Positions 43,986-54,959 of a DNA stretch of 64,000 bases are shown here, in pieces. The position numbers and the translations under genes are program-made. Position 1 is the first letter of the stretch. Every line of letters begins with the position of its first letter. The stretch comes from Paralithodes platypus. Taxonomy: Eukaryota > Arthropoda > Malacostraca > Decapoda > Lithodidae. The notes under the pieces were generated by a model. It saw only the letters and a program-made list of their open reading frames with translations. It was not told the origin of the DNA and ran no database searches. Where the stretch lies: positions 39,065,777 through 39,129,776 of the forward strand of contig CM064572.1 in assembly GCA_032716605.1 (NCBI GenBank), written 5' to 3'.

Positions 43986-45160
43986 AAAGTAGACGTGCCG
44001 TTTTGCCCAAAATCAAAACGGCATACCCAAATCTGCGATGGGTTACCATCATCACTATTAATGCCATCATCACTACTACTTCCTTCATAACTACAACCGC
44101 CACAATCATCACAACTACTGTCATCATCACTACTACAATTACAATCATCACTACTACTCTCACCATCATCACTACTACTGTCACCATTGTCACTACCATC
44201 TTAATCACTACTAGCATTGATACTACAACTATCAACCAGTACTACTATCATCACCACCATCTTACAATCATCATTACTACTGTTAACATCATCACTACTA
44301 CTATAACCATCATCATTACTACTGTCACAAGTATTACCATCATGTATCCTACTGTCACCATCATCACTACTACTGCCATCATCACCATTACTATGATCTT
44401 CATCATCACAACTATTGTCATCATCACTACAACTTTCACCATCATCATTACTACTCACCATAATCACTAATACTCACACCATCGTCACTTTCATCATCAC
44501 TACTGTCATTATTATCACTACAACTCTCATTACTTGTCACCATCATCACTACTATTATGACCATCATCACTATTACTAGTACTGTCACCGTCATATCTAC
44601 TACTGTCACCATCATATCTACTACTGTCATCATCATCACTACTGTCAACATCATCAATACAACTACAACCATCATCACTACTATTATCACCATCATCACT
44701 ACTATCACCATCAATCCCACTATTACTACCATCACTTCTAATGCCAACTAAACTAACTTAACCTAGCAAATACGTAGCGAGATGTTTTCGCCCCAGAACG
44801 AATGCGTTCTTAGTGTGTGAGAAGAACGCCATCATTGCTGGGGGGGGGGGGGGGTGTGTGTCTGGGAGGAGAGGGGGGTGGGGGGGGGGCCGGGAGGGGG
44901 AGGGGGGTAAAACCATATTTTGGACCTAAAATCATAACTATTGCATAAATTCAAAAAAATCTTATTTGAATGACGTTCGCATTCACGCAACAAATGTTTG
45001 TGTGAAATTTGGTGAAAATCCGTCCAAAGGTCTAGGAGGAGTTCCAAGACAGACGGACAACGACAACGACAACAATGACAACGCCGACGACAGAATTTTT
45101 TTTCCGTGGTACCCACTATACGGGGGGGCGATACCAAACTCTGCTTACACAGAGTTGATA
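43986..45160 (+). repeat. 1.1-kb satellite-like unit, unit 2
   Basis: Directly adjacent to unit 1 with the same order of blocks. The triplet array differs in length, and a short insertion (AATGCGTTCTTAGTG) lies before the G-run. The last hairpin is slightly mutated (TTACACAGAG). Confidence 0.88.
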
Positions 45161-45359
45161 ATAATTTCATGACACTGAGATAGGGTGGGTGTATAAGGGA
45201 TCTGCTGTGTTTGGGACAGTCGGCTCTCTGCAGTCTCCCATTTTCTTATGTTCTAATATTATGAGACGGTCCTTTGAGGGGAGTCTGGCGAAACAGCCGC
45301 AAAGTAAATTCAAAATAATAAGAAAATATAGGCTAGTAGGCTACAGTATAACTAAATAT
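45161..45359 (+). mobile_element. CR1-B 3'-end fragment between satellite units
   Basis: 45180-45258 matches the family 3' end (GGGTGGGTGT, GGGATCTGC, TCGGCTCTCTGCAG, CTCCCATTTTCTTATGTTCT). The remainder is unique. Confidence 0.75.
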
Positions 45360-46515
45360 TAATAAAGTAGACGTGCCGTTTTGCCCAAAATCAAAACGGC
45401 ATACCCAACTCTGCGATGGGTTACCATCATCACTACTAATACCATCATCAATCACAATCAACATAATCACTACTACTGCCATCATCACTACAACTGCCAT
45501 CACTACAACTGCCACAATCATCACGAGTACTGTCATCATCACCATTACTATGATCATCATCACTACTACAATTACAATTATCACTACTACTCTCACCATC
45601 ATCACTGTCCATTGTCACTAGCATCTTAATCACTACTATCATCATTGATACTACAACTATCAACCATCATTACTAATATAATCACCACCATCTTACAATC
45701 ATCATTACTACTGTTAACATCATCACTACTACTATAACCATCATCATTACTACTGTCACAAATATTACCATAATTTATTCTACTGTCACCATCATCACTA
45801 CTACTGCCATCATCACCATTACTATGAACTTCATCACCACAACTATCGTCATCATCACTACAAATTTCACCATCCTCACTATTACTCACCATCTAATACT
45901 CACTATCATTATCACTACTGTCATTATTATCACTACAACTCTCATCATTACTTGTCACCATCATCACTACTATTATGACCATCATTACTACTACTGTCAC
46001 CATCATATATACTACTGTCATCATCATCACTACTGTCATCATCAATACAACTACAACCATCATCACTACAATTATCACCATTATCACTACTATCACCATC
46101 AATCCAAATATTACTACCATCACTTCTAATGCCAACTAAACTAACTTAACCTAGCAAATACGTAGCGAGATGTTTTCGCTCCCATAACGCCATCATTGCT
46201 GGGGGGGGGGGGGGGGGGGGGGGGATTTTCCGGAGGGTTGGGGAGGGGGGGGGGGGGGCAAAACCATATTTTGGACCTAAAATCATAACTATTGCATAAA
46301 TTCAAAAAATCTTTTTTGACTGACGTTTGCATTCATGCAACAAATGTTCGTGTGAAATTTAGTGAAAATCCGTACAACGGTCTAGGAGGAGTTCCGAGAC
46401 AGACGGACGACGACGACGACGACGACGACAGATTTTTTTTTTGTGTGGTACACACTATACGGTGGGGGGGGGGGGGGGGGGGGCGATACCAAACTCTGCT
46501 TACGCACAATTGATA
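45360..46515 (+). repeat. 1.1-kb satellite-like unit, unit 3
   Basis: Same block order as units 1 and 2. It carries the longest G runs (46201-46224 and 46460-46483). The final hairpin is damaged (TTACGCACAATTG). Confidence 0.87.
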
Positions 46516-46872
46516 ACAAGCAAAGGTAATGATATTTTGAAACGGAATCTCTCACCTCTAATTCATTAAAAATAAGAAAAAAATACATTGGAAACAAATA
46601 ATATGATAACTTATTAGACTACGATGCAATTCATCAACGGTTTTCATCATTGTAAAGTTTTTAAAGTAGTGTTACCATCCAATTGTATATGTTAAATTAT
46701 TTATCTATATTTCAAAGATAATCCTCGAAATAGAGTTATTATATATTATTTTCATGTTAAATGTAACGTATTTGTAATATGTATATAATTATCGATGAAA
46801 TCAAATCTGATGGTAATAGGTTTTTGAAAGAGAAAAAAGGTAACCGAACAAAAAATATGAATAATTACATAT
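46516..46872. other. no recognisable feature
   Basis: AT-rich unique sequence. Confidence 0.5.
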
Positions 46873-47043
46873 AAGAACATAAGAAAACGGGGGTCTGCAG
46901 AGAGCCGATTGGCCCACACAAGGCATATCCCTTTCAAACCCAACCCATCTCGTCCATATGCCTATTTAATAAGAACATAAGAACATAAGCAAATGGGAGT
47001 CTGCAGAAAGCCGATTGGCCCAAGCAAGGCAGATCCCTGTAAT
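46873..47043 (-). mobile_element. two CR1-B 3' ends, head to tail
   Basis: 46873-46970 and 46972-47043 each start with AGAACATAAGAA-type 8-mers and contain GGTCTGCAGAGAGCCGATTG or GAGTCTGCAGAAAGCCGATT, then GGCAGATCCCTG-type sequence. They are minus-strand 3' UTR ends of the CR1-B family. Confidence 0.85.
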
Positions 47044-48059
47044 CACTACATCACTACAACTTTCATGTTGTATCACTTAATCATTTTAAGTTGTATCATT
47101 TCATATCACTTAATGTTAACATAAGAACACCCTCTACTCCAATAATAGCAGTAGTTACATATTGCCGTCATCATCAACAACAACCACACCACTTTCCCCA
47201 GAATTATTATTGTAATAATAGTAAAATAGAAAACATACATATAAACCTAAATATTATATGGTTGTACTGGTGACGAAAACATATATTTATTTTAGACTAC
47301 TTAAAGATTAAGGTAGTGGGCGGGGTGAGAATTAATTAGGATTCCAAGGGAGGGCAGCCCAAATGTTAGTCCCATCCCACCCCATCTTATACTAATACAC
47401 TACAGCTGTTGGTGCATTATAAAAACAAACATAGACTATAACATTATCTATCTCTTTTTCTCAAGCTGAGTCAAGGAGAAATATACCCACTCACTTACGA
47501 CATAGGCCTACAGTAATATAGACATTTACATAATTTATCAACCAAGTTAAGTTAGCCCGAAATTCATAAGCAAAAAATATAGCTATTTCTTAAAGGTAAT
47601 CGGTTAAGTAAATAAATTAATTTGAATTTTCATTTACACTATCTAATTGTTGAATTTAAAATAGGCTACTGTTTATTTTGAACTTAAATGAACCTGTTAT
47701 CATTATATGTTTTCAAATAATATTATTTGTAATATATCTTACACGAAACTTTTGCAATTATTGATTTACAGTCAACACCCCCAGTACATACTTACTCATA
47801 GTAGACCTAATCTGCTCGTAGATATTAATGTTGTATATCTTAAAACTAGAGAGAGAGAGAGAGAGAGTAAATTGCTCCGAAATATATCTATATGAATTTA
47901 TTATTTATTGTAGGCCTATTTGTTGTAAATCAAAGATATGTATAGCTATAGATATGCAGAAAGAAAGTATGAATATTAGGACCAAGATCTAGATATCTTG
48001 GTATAGATACTATATAATTACACTATAATTACACTATATTTACATTTAACCTAACATAA
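47044..48059. other. no gene seen
   Basis: AT-rich sequence with one short (GA)n tract at 47850-47867. Confidence 0.5.
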
Positions 48060-48264
48060 CTCAATCTTTCTTCTATTCAACAGCTGAGCTCTGTAACTCT
48101 CTCACAGAATCAGTCTTTCCCTCTTCATATGACTTCAATTGCTTCAAACTCTGTGTCCAGGCATTTTGGCTCGAACGTTCCTTGATTTTGGCCATGTCTC
48201 TCTTTCAACTCTGGGGGAGGCACTCGCCACAGGCAGTTCTGCCTTTTGTCTCCCCCACTCACAT
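48060..48264 (+). mobile_element. Jockey-like LINE 3' fragment
   Basis: It parallels 25440-25650 closely: TTTCTTCTATTCAACAGCTG, CAGAATCAGTCTTTCCCTCT, CATTTTGGCTCGAACGTTCC, GGGGGAGGCACTCG. 5'-truncated. Confidence 0.92.
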
Positions 48265-48415
48265 GGGCGAAAATACCAATATTTGGGCGAAGGAACTTCC
48301 TCGTTTGGGCGAACGAACTTCATTGATTGGGCGAATGGACCTTCTCGTTTGGGCGAACGGACTGCAAAGTGTGGGCGGATGAACTTTGGGCGAAAAGACT
48401 CGTGAGCGAAATGAC
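48265..48415. repeat. GGGCGAA minisatellite, about 30-bp unit
   Basis: About six degenerate units of TTTGGGCGAACGAACTTC-type sequence, for example TTGGGCGAATGGACCTTC and TTTGGGCGAACGGACTGC. It directly follows a LINE end and runs into a CR1-B fragment. Confidence 0.88.
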
Positions 48416-48571
48416 TGTAAACCCTTGAAACCATTTGAGCAGGTTATGTCGCCGTTCTTTAGCTTTAATACCTCATCTCTATCGCCCTTATTTATACCTA
48501 TTATCCATTTAAATACTTCTATCATGTATCCCCTACATCTTCGTCTCTTTCTCTGTTTCTCTCTCTCTCTC

Positions 48572-48614
<43 letters not shown>

Positions 48615-48620
48615 GGTATG
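48416..48620 (-). mobile_element. CR1-B RT C-terminal fragment, then (CT)n(TAA)n
   Basis: 48416-48545 is the reverse complement of 49090-49215 (minus strand encodes MIEVFKWI and GDITCSNGFK). It is followed by a short CT tract and (TAA)n at 48573-48613. Confidence 0.8.
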
Positions 48621-48779
48621 TTTACGAGGGTCAGTTTACGCAAACTCTTCCAGACGCACGAAATGATGTCTGTTGCACATGCCCTATTTAATTGTAGGCT
48701 ATACATGGGGAGATTGTATGCACGCATTGAGCAGGGCAGTACCCAGGGGAGGCTATATAGGCATATCAAGATTTGATGG

Positions 48780-49535
48780 AACTCCTATTACATTTGCCGG
48801 GCTTCTCATAAGAACAACAGTGTATAAGTGTTAGGAATAGGGCAAATAGAATTCTAGGATTCATATCTAGGAGTGTTAGCAACAGGGACTGCTGAAGTTT
48901 TTTAAAAACTATACTTAGCTCTAGTAAGACCCCATTTAGACTATGATGTTCAATTTTGGTGTCCTTATTATAGAATGGATATCGACCCTTTAGAGGCAGT
49001 CCAAAGAAGAATGACCAAAAAGATACATAATATTAGACATTTATCGTATGAGGAGAGGTTGAAAGTCTTAGGCCTGCACTCACTAGAGAGACGAAGATGT
49101 AGGGGAGACATGATAGAGGTATTTAAATGGATAAAAGGTTTAAATAAGGGCGATATAGATGAGGTACTAAAGCTAATGAACGGCGACATAACCCGCTCAA
49201 ATGGTTTCAAGTTAGATAAGTTTAGATTTAGGAAAGATATAGGAAAGCACTGGTTTGGAAATAGAGTTGTTAACATGTGGAATGCACTGCCCAGAACAGT
49301 AATTAGCTCAGAAACAGTTGAAAGCTTTAAGCATAAGTTGGGTTCCCATATGGGTGATATGGGCTGGGTGTGAATGGGAGCTGCTTCATGTGGGCCGCAT
49401 GGCCATATGCAGTTTCCCGCGATCTTATGACCTTATGTTGTTATGTAATTGGGGTTGGGTGTGACAGGGATCTGCCTTGTGTGGGCCGATCGGCTTTTTG
49501 CAGACTCCCATTTCTTATGTTCTTATGTTCTTATA
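48780..49535 (+). mobile_element. CR1-B LINE 3' part, copy 1
   Basis: Degenerate RT C-terminus from 48800, a clear ORF at 48975-49373 and a 3' UTR ending in TTCTTATGTTCTTATG repeats at 49512-49535, the hallmark octamer end of CR1 elements. It is distinct from the CR1 copies at 13-39 kb, which end in CTCCTTTGTA. Confidence 0.88.
48900..49373 (+). pseudogene. CR1-B RT C-terminal domain
   Basis: Blocks are LALVRPHLDYDVQFWCPYY, DPLEAVQRRMTKKI, YEERLKVLGLHSLERRRCRG, DMIEVFKWIKGL, DITRSNGFKLDKFRF and GNRVVNMWNALPRTVISSET, the CR1 C-terminal region without catalytic motifs. Stops precede it. Confidence 0.88.
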
Positions 49536-49610
49536 AGAAAATGGGAATCTTCAGAAAGCCGATCGGCCCACACAAGGCAGATCCCTGTCACACCCAACCC
49601 TAATTACAAG
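49533..49610 (-). mobile_element. CR1-B 3' end, tail-to-tail with the previous copy
   Basis: Starts AAGAAAATGGGAATCTTCAG and reads GCCGATCGGCCCACACAAGG, then ATCCCTGTCACACCCAACCC. It forms an inverted repeat with 49440-49532. Confidence 0.9.
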
Positions 49611-49789
49611 GCCTAATTATAGACCCAACTTTTTCTATTGTTAGTGTTGATTTCAATGAAGATAAGTGAAGTGTAGTAAAATTTAGGAAATTAATAAATA
49701 ATACATAATATATATAGGATAACTTTGATATATGTAACTTAGACAAATTAAACGATTTGGAAGACATCGTAAACTGTGATCTGAAACTA
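49611..49789. other. non-coding
   Basis: No recognisable feature. Confidence 0.45.
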
Positions 49790-50350
49790 AGTCAGTGCAT
49801 AAGCTAGTGTTCGAAATAAGGCAAAACGTGTTCTTGGATATATATCTCGAAATGTGAGTAATAGAACAGCAGACGTAATCTTGAAACTTTATCGAGCATT
49901 AGTTAGGCCACATATGGCTAATTCTGTTCAATTTTGGTATCCTTAGTACACAATTGACATAGAATCCCTGGAGAATGTAAACGAAGAATGACAAAAATGA
50001 TCCATTATATATTAATTCTTAAATATGAAAGGTTGAACAAATTAGGCTTACATTCGTTAGAGAGACGCAGATTTATGAGGTATGTATGTGATAGAGGTAC
50101 TCAAGTGGGTTAGTGGGATACATTAAGGAGGCATGGAAGATGTACTGAAGCTCAGTGATAACGAAAGAACTCGAAACAATTGTTTCACATTATATATATT
50201 TCGTTTTAGAAAAAAATATAGGCAAATATTGGTAGGGAGCTTCAAGACAAAATTATATAGGCAAATATATAGGCATATAGACGAGAAGGGTTGGGTATGA
50301 AGGGGATCTGCCTGGTATGGGCCAATCGGCGCTCTGCAGACCCCGTAATC
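49790..50350 (+). mobile_element. CR1-B LINE 3' part, copy 2 (degenerate)
   Basis: Degenerate plus-strand codons for LGYISRNVSNRTADVILKLY, RALVRPHMANSVQFWYP, KYERLNKLGLHSLERRRF. It ends with GGATCTGCCTGGTATGGGCC and CGGCGCTCTGCAGACCC. Multiple stops and shifts. Confidence 0.8.
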
Positions 50351-51019
50351 TTGTATTGATCTCTGACCGTTTTGGTGAGGTTGAGTTGGGTCTTAAAGGA
50401 TATCATAAATATGAGAGATAATTGTTTTTAATATCTTGACTGTGAGGGATATTCCTAATAAGATGAATTCACTGAGCCAAAGATAGTGTAAATTACATGA
50501 AAGGAAGCATATGAAGACACTGCAGCACTGAATAATTCATTCATTAGTGTGGAAGCTTTATCGGCTCCATTATATCGCACTATGTCAATGTGTCATTTCA
50601 CATTTGTAAAGGTATATATAGATAATATGTTTACAGTTTAGATAGTTAAAGAGATAAACATATATAGATAGACAGATAGATGAAGCTAGATATAGAAAAA
50701 TACGGATAAACATAAACAAATAAGAACTAGGAAATCTGCATAGAACCGACCATCCCACACGAGGCAGATCCCATTCACACTCAACCAGATAAATACTGAA
50801 AGAGGTTCCGAACCATCCGGAAACAAGGCAAGAAGAAAAGCTACTTATAAGGACTGATTGAGAATGTAAGTATGCATTATTTATCATATTCTTGTGTATT
50901 CCCTCAAAATGTATCTCAACCTTCACCCTGGAGGTATGTAAACTTAAAATCATTAGTCATTTGTATGAGGATGATGCAGCCCACGTCACGTGTATTATGA
51001 TGGCTCAATTGCAGAAATG
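50351..51019. other. non-coding with one CR1-B end
   Basis: 50720-50790 (minus) has GGAAATCTGCATAGAACCGA and CACACGAGGCAGATCCC, a CR1-B 3' end. The rest is unrecognised. Confidence 0.6.
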
Positions 51020-51165
51020 GAAGAACAAGGTTGGTGTCTTGGTAATAGACAAGGTTAATAATGAAGTAATAGAGAGCGAGTATTGATATAGAATATCTGA
51101 TAAAGTTTCTTCAACTCTAGCAGAGATTTGTGCAATTCTCTATGGACTATTAGATATCAGAAATG
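51020..51165 (+). pseudogene. possible LINE RNase H fragment
   Basis: The plus frame reads KVGVLVIDKVNNEVIESEY, stop, YRISDKVSSTLAEICAILYG, LLDIRNGE. A SS-T-AE-AI block like this occurs in RNase H domains of some LINEs. Short and broken; low confidence. Confidence 0.35.
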
Positions 51166-51167
51166 GA

Positions 51168-51400
51168 GAGAACATAAGAAAACATGAGTCTGCAGAAAGC
51201 AGATTGGCCCACACACGGCAGATCCCTTTCACACCTAACCCATTTCGTCCATTATGCCTATATAATTTTAACTTAAAACTTTATATTGTTCGTAATCCCA
51301 CAATGGCACTCGGTAGCCTATTCCACATATCCACAACGCTGTTACCAAATTAATGACTTGTAGAAATCCTCTTTTAAATGATGTCACAAAACAAGTTATA
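51168..51400 (-). mobile_element. CR1-B 3' part, degenerate
   Basis: AACATAAGAAAACATGAGTC, GCAGAAAGCAGATTGGCCCA, CACGGCAGATCCC followed by sequence complementary to the RT C-terminus (GGTAGCCTATTCCACATATC). Confidence 0.8.
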
Positions 51401-51499
51401 CGGATGATCAACAATGAAGTTAAAGTGTTAGCTAGAATGTAAAAATATAAGTAGCCTACATTGTCGAGATAAACTGGTGGAATATAACTTCTCTTGCTG

Positions 51500-51550
51500 T
51501 CGTCATTATTATTGTTATTCTTATTATCATCATTATTGTTATTATTATTA

Positions 51551-51598
<48 letters not shown>

Positions 51599-51640
51599 GA
51601 TTATTATTATTATTATTATTATTAACATTACTTATTATTT
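51500..51640. repeat. (ATT)n microsatellite
   Basis: Long TTA/ATT run with few interruptions. 51641-51867 is unremarkable. Confidence 0.93.
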
Positions 51641-51867
51641 GTGTTGTACTGTATTTCACTGGTAAATATCTACAATTTACAGATGGCCAATGACAAATGG
51701 CTACGGTAAACCCACCCTCAAGTTTCATTAAGATATAATTATAAGATTTTCATAAATGTGTGAACAATTATAAGTTTTTCACGAAGGTGTGAATAATTAT
51801 TAGTTTGTCATATAGGTGTGAATCTCCATTGATGACCCCAGGTGGGGATGGGGGGGGGGGGATGGGA

Positions 51868-51950
51868 CATAAGAACATAAGAAAATGGGAGTCTACAAAA
51901 AGCCGATCGGCCCACACAAGGCAGATCTCTGTCACACCCAGGATCCACTT
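51868..51950 (-). mobile_element. CR1-B 3' end
   Basis: AAGAACATAAGAAAATGGGA, GTCTACAAAAAGCCGATCGG, ACAAGGCAGATCTCTGTCAC. It lies just upstream of the THAP exon, presumably in its intron. Confidence 0.9.
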
Positions 51951-51970
51951 ACACAGCACACCTAAGACAG

Positions 51971-52206
51971 CAGGTACAAAAATGAGATATTATCGATTTC
52001 CAAGAGATGAACAGTACAGGAATTTATGGATAAACTTGTGTCGCCGAGCTGATGTCGTGAATCCAGAGCATGCTATTGTTTGTTCTGTCCACTTTACCAA
52101 AGATGACTTAGTTGATGATATGAAAAGTCGTTTACTTGGTATTGGAAGTCCAAAGAACAAGAGACTCCTGAAGAAAGAAGCTGTACCGTCACTCTGTCTT
52201 CATAAT
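51971..52206 (+). CDS. THAP-domain protein, internal exon
   Basis: The open frame reads GTKMRYYRFPRDEQYRNLWI, NLCRRADVVNPEHAIVCSVH, FTKDDLVDD and KRLLKKEAVPSLCLHN. These are the second half of a THAP finger: FP, the conserved Trp, the C-x2-H pair in VCSVHF and the EAVPSL box. The first Cys pair is missing, as expected if exon 1 lies upstream. AG precedes the start (CCTAAGACAG/CAG) and a GTAAGC donor follows at 52209. Frame intact. No exon 1 recognised nearby. Confidence 0.68.
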
Positions 52207-52209
52207 GGT

Positions 52210-52594
52210 AAGCAATATATTGTGTTTAGTGTGTTGTGCAAACAACATACATTACGCAATTTTGAGATTAAGATAGTATCAATCGTAGGCTAGCGACATG
52301 GTGAATTTTTCTTATAATTCTAAGTATTTTGTGTTTCTTATAGAAAATACCAATACTCTGTGTATTTATTTTATTGTAATTGTATATTACGTACCGTACC
52401 CGATAAAGTATAATATCACAATTATGGCTATCTATCGTTAGCTATGCTATACTACACAACTAAGAAACATTATTTAGGTCAAACTATGAACATTATTAAG
52501 GTGTCGTAGGTGTACTGTATATTGTAATTGGAGGTATTGTATCATAACTATATATAATTGTTATGAAGTTTATGTTGATTGATTGTATATTAAA
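52210..52594. other. probable intron, non-coding
   Basis: AT-rich, after the donor of the THAP exon. No further THAP exon found in the window. Confidence 0.45.
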
Positions 52595-52935
52595 ACACAC
52601 GAAACTGGAAATCTGCATAAGGCCGACCGGCCCACAAGAGGCATATCCCGTTCACACCCACCCCATATCTTTCATATGTCTATCCAGTTTGCACTTGAAA
52701 TTGTCTACCGTTTCTGAGCTAATCACTGCACTAGGCAATCTATTCCACACTTCTACACCTCTGTTCCCAAACCAGTGCTTACCTAGATATTTTATAAAGC
52801 GGAACTTACCCAATTTGAAGCCATTTGAACGGGTTATCTCGCCTTTATTAAGCTTTAATATCTCTCCCTTATTGATACCGTTCATCCCCTTAAACACCTA
52901 TCATATTATCTCATCTTCGTCTTTCTAGCGATATG
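52595..52935 (-). mobile_element. CR1-B 3' part, copy 3
   Basis: 3' UTR at 52600-52650 (GGAAATCTGCATAAGGCCGA, CACAAGAGGCATATCCCG) and minus-strand codons for MFKGMNGINKGEILKLN, GEITRSNGFKLGKFRF, KHWFGNRGVEVWNRLPSAVI at 52652-52897. Confidence 0.88.
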
Positions 52936-53090
52936 CACACACACTTAATCTAAACTTATCTAACTTGAAACCATTTGAGCGGGTTATGTCGCCGTTCTTT
53001 AGCTTTAATACCTCATCTATATCACCCTTATTTATATTATATTATATTATATATATATATATATATATATACCGGTATATATATATATAT
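52936..53090 (-). mobile_element. CR1-B fragment and (TA)n tract
   Basis: 52945-53033 matches the minus strand of 49155-49230 (AACTTGAAACCATTTGAGCG, GGGTTATGTCGCCGTTC). TA run with ACCGG interruption at 53040-53090. Confidence 0.85.
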
Positions 53091-53408
53091 TCTGACATAC
53101 GGAGCCCTGTATATTAATTTAAGAGTTAGAATTAGAGTTGAAGGAGTGTCAAACTACCCAAGCGGCGAAGCAGACTAGCGAGCGAACCAGCGAGTGGGAA
53201 ACCAGCTCGCATACCAGCAAACAAGCCTTCACACCTGCGTGCGTCATAGGGGACCCTGCAAACTACTTTGATGACCCGATGCTATGACGTATGATCGACG
53301 CCAGGAGACCCCATTGGTCCACACACCTGCTATGCAACTCGAGGAGCTATGATAGGGGCGTGCACCATCACTCGCCTCCTGATTCGTTCCTACACCATCA
53401 TTGTTTAG
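53091..53408. other. unassigned sequence upstream of a core promoter
   Basis: Unique GC-richer sequence with AGCGAGCG-type motifs and a TGACGTATGA element at 53285. Possibly an LTR or host promoter region; not assignable. Confidence 0.35.
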
Positions 53409-53444
53409 TATATAAGACCCGAGTAGTGGGCATTCAAATCAGTC
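53409..53444 (+). promoter_or_regulatory. TATA/initiator core promoter
   Basis: TATATAAG at 53409-53416 and TCAGTC with its A at 53441, 32 bp apart, the canonical arthropod arrangement. A leader-like sequence with no ORF over 30 codons follows for several hundred bases. Confidence 0.5.
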
Positions 53445-54147
53445 TCATTTGGAGTTGGGGAAGGTGAACTTGCAGCTGGAGGAAGACGGGGTGAAGTATT
53501 ATAATGGGATTGTGACTGTCAGTCAGATTATATAAGTGTGTGTTAAGTGTGTTCGGTGTAAACACTTACGTTATGTTGGTTAGTGAGATATGTGATTGGG
53601 AATTAACGTTAACGCTATTATTATGTACTTAACTATTTTAGTTGACTAACTTGTGGACTAAAGCAACTCTTTAAGTAATTGGGTTATGATGAAAGTAATA
53701 CTATTGTTTTATATTAATACTTAAGAGTTCTTTCATTTTCTTTTAATTAAGCTTACATTGCTTAACCCTCTCGCATCTATAGGACGCGATCGAGTCATAA
53801 CGCCACCCCTCCAAGAGTGCTCGTATGATGCAATCGCGTCATAATGCCACCTGTAAGTTAGAAATATTCGCCAAAAATAAGTTTATGACTCGATTTTGAC
53901 TCAATTTGGACTGGTAAGTTAGGCATCAGTAAGTTACAAAAGGAAGTATCTAGCAACCCCATAGCGTCCCTCTCTGAGGAGCGCGGGCCTCTGTAAAGTC
54001 AGTAGTTTCCTGGCCCCCAGACTGTGAGGCAGGGTCCCGGCCCTTTAAATTCTGGGCTCCCTCCCTCTGGCCCACCATGCCTAGCTATAGGCAGGCAATT
54101 ATGGATTATTTCATCTACCCAGTGAAAGTGTTTAGTGAATAATTCGA
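53445..54147. other. unassigned, with CGCGATCG-type inverted motifs
   Basis: TTAACCCTCTCGC at 53763 begins a stretch with GACGCGATCGAGTCATAACG and GCAATCGCGTCATAATGCCA, reminiscent of the MITE at 62882-63217. No right terminus is seen. Confidence 0.4.
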
Positions 54148-54697
54148 ACTATATAATTTTTTTTTTTCTTCTATATTCCAACTTACTTCCTTTCGGGCAT
54201 AGGCTGAGAGCCTTAACATTCACCGCTTTACAATGAACAGTGAAGCCTGTGAGGTCTTGTTCCAGTCTAAGGAGTGAGACATGTGAAGCACGTTGAGTAC
54301 AACGAGCACCTGCCATCTTGCCTCACATGAGGCACGGTGCTCACTCATGGCCCGAAACGACCCCCATCTCTGAAGCAACCTCGTTCCTGAGCTTCACTGT
54401 CTACACTACACTCTCACACTTACACACACACAACGCCACGGTTGAGCAGATAACTCACCAGGCATTGCACCCCTATAGCATATTTTGAATATGGGAATAT
54501 TCATACAGTGCTATTTAATCAGGGAACAATGAGGGTATTTTATTTGACGTTTCGGTGGGCTTGTGGTAATGCACTGATACTAGGTACAGCACAAATTCCA
54601 TCCCAATAATATCTTCCCATTGATACATCGCGATTTGAACCCGGGACCTTTGGATTACCAGGCCAGTGGCAAGACCACTCCACCACACCTGTTACTT
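54148..54697 (-). mobile_element. tRNA-derived SINE, copy 2
   Basis: The minus strand has an A-box-like TGGTGGAGTGG and B-box GGTTCAAATCG near 54640-54690, then the same body as 21903-22375 (AGTGCATTACCACAAGC, TGTTCCCTGATTAAATAGCA, AGGCTCTCAGCCTATGCCCG) and an A-rich tail read from 54165 to 54148. Diverged, and about 80 bp longer. Confidence 0.75.
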
Positions 54698-54959
54698 GTG
54701 ACTTTTGGTGACTGAGGGGAGTGAATCTTGGTTAACCCCTTGAGTATTGATGCAGTTTTGTCTAGGTATCATTGATGACTTTACACTATTTTTTGCTTGA
54801 AAGACAAATATAATTATCAATAAATACTGCCTACGAAATAAATACATTATAATCACGAATATGTCACAGGAATGCTTACAGGAAATATGGTAAGTACTCT
54901 ATGGAATTTTAGTTATATTACAGTATATTATTATATATACCTGTATATATATATATATA
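54698..54959. other. non-coding, one TTAA MITE left end
   Basis: TTAACCCCTTGAG at 54734 matches the family E end seen at 40870-41072. No matching right end. Confidence 0.4.

Noticed and set aside
43770..44090. Frame with poly-Asp after PRQTD
   Set aside because: It spans the fixed flank and (ACG)n of the 1.1-kb unit and recurs in all units with different breaks; no support as a gene.
43960..44470. Thr/Ile-rich and Val/Met-rich frames on both strands
   Set aside because: They follow the ATC/ACT triplet array; being open on both strands shows the periodicity, not coding.
42896..46515. Helitron copies
   Set aside because: There is a 3' hairpin, but neither a TC start nor a CTRR end nor AT target site is evident.
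48139..48405. Frames with repeated Leu-Gly-Glu-Arg
   Set aside because: Product of the GGGCGAA minisatellite.
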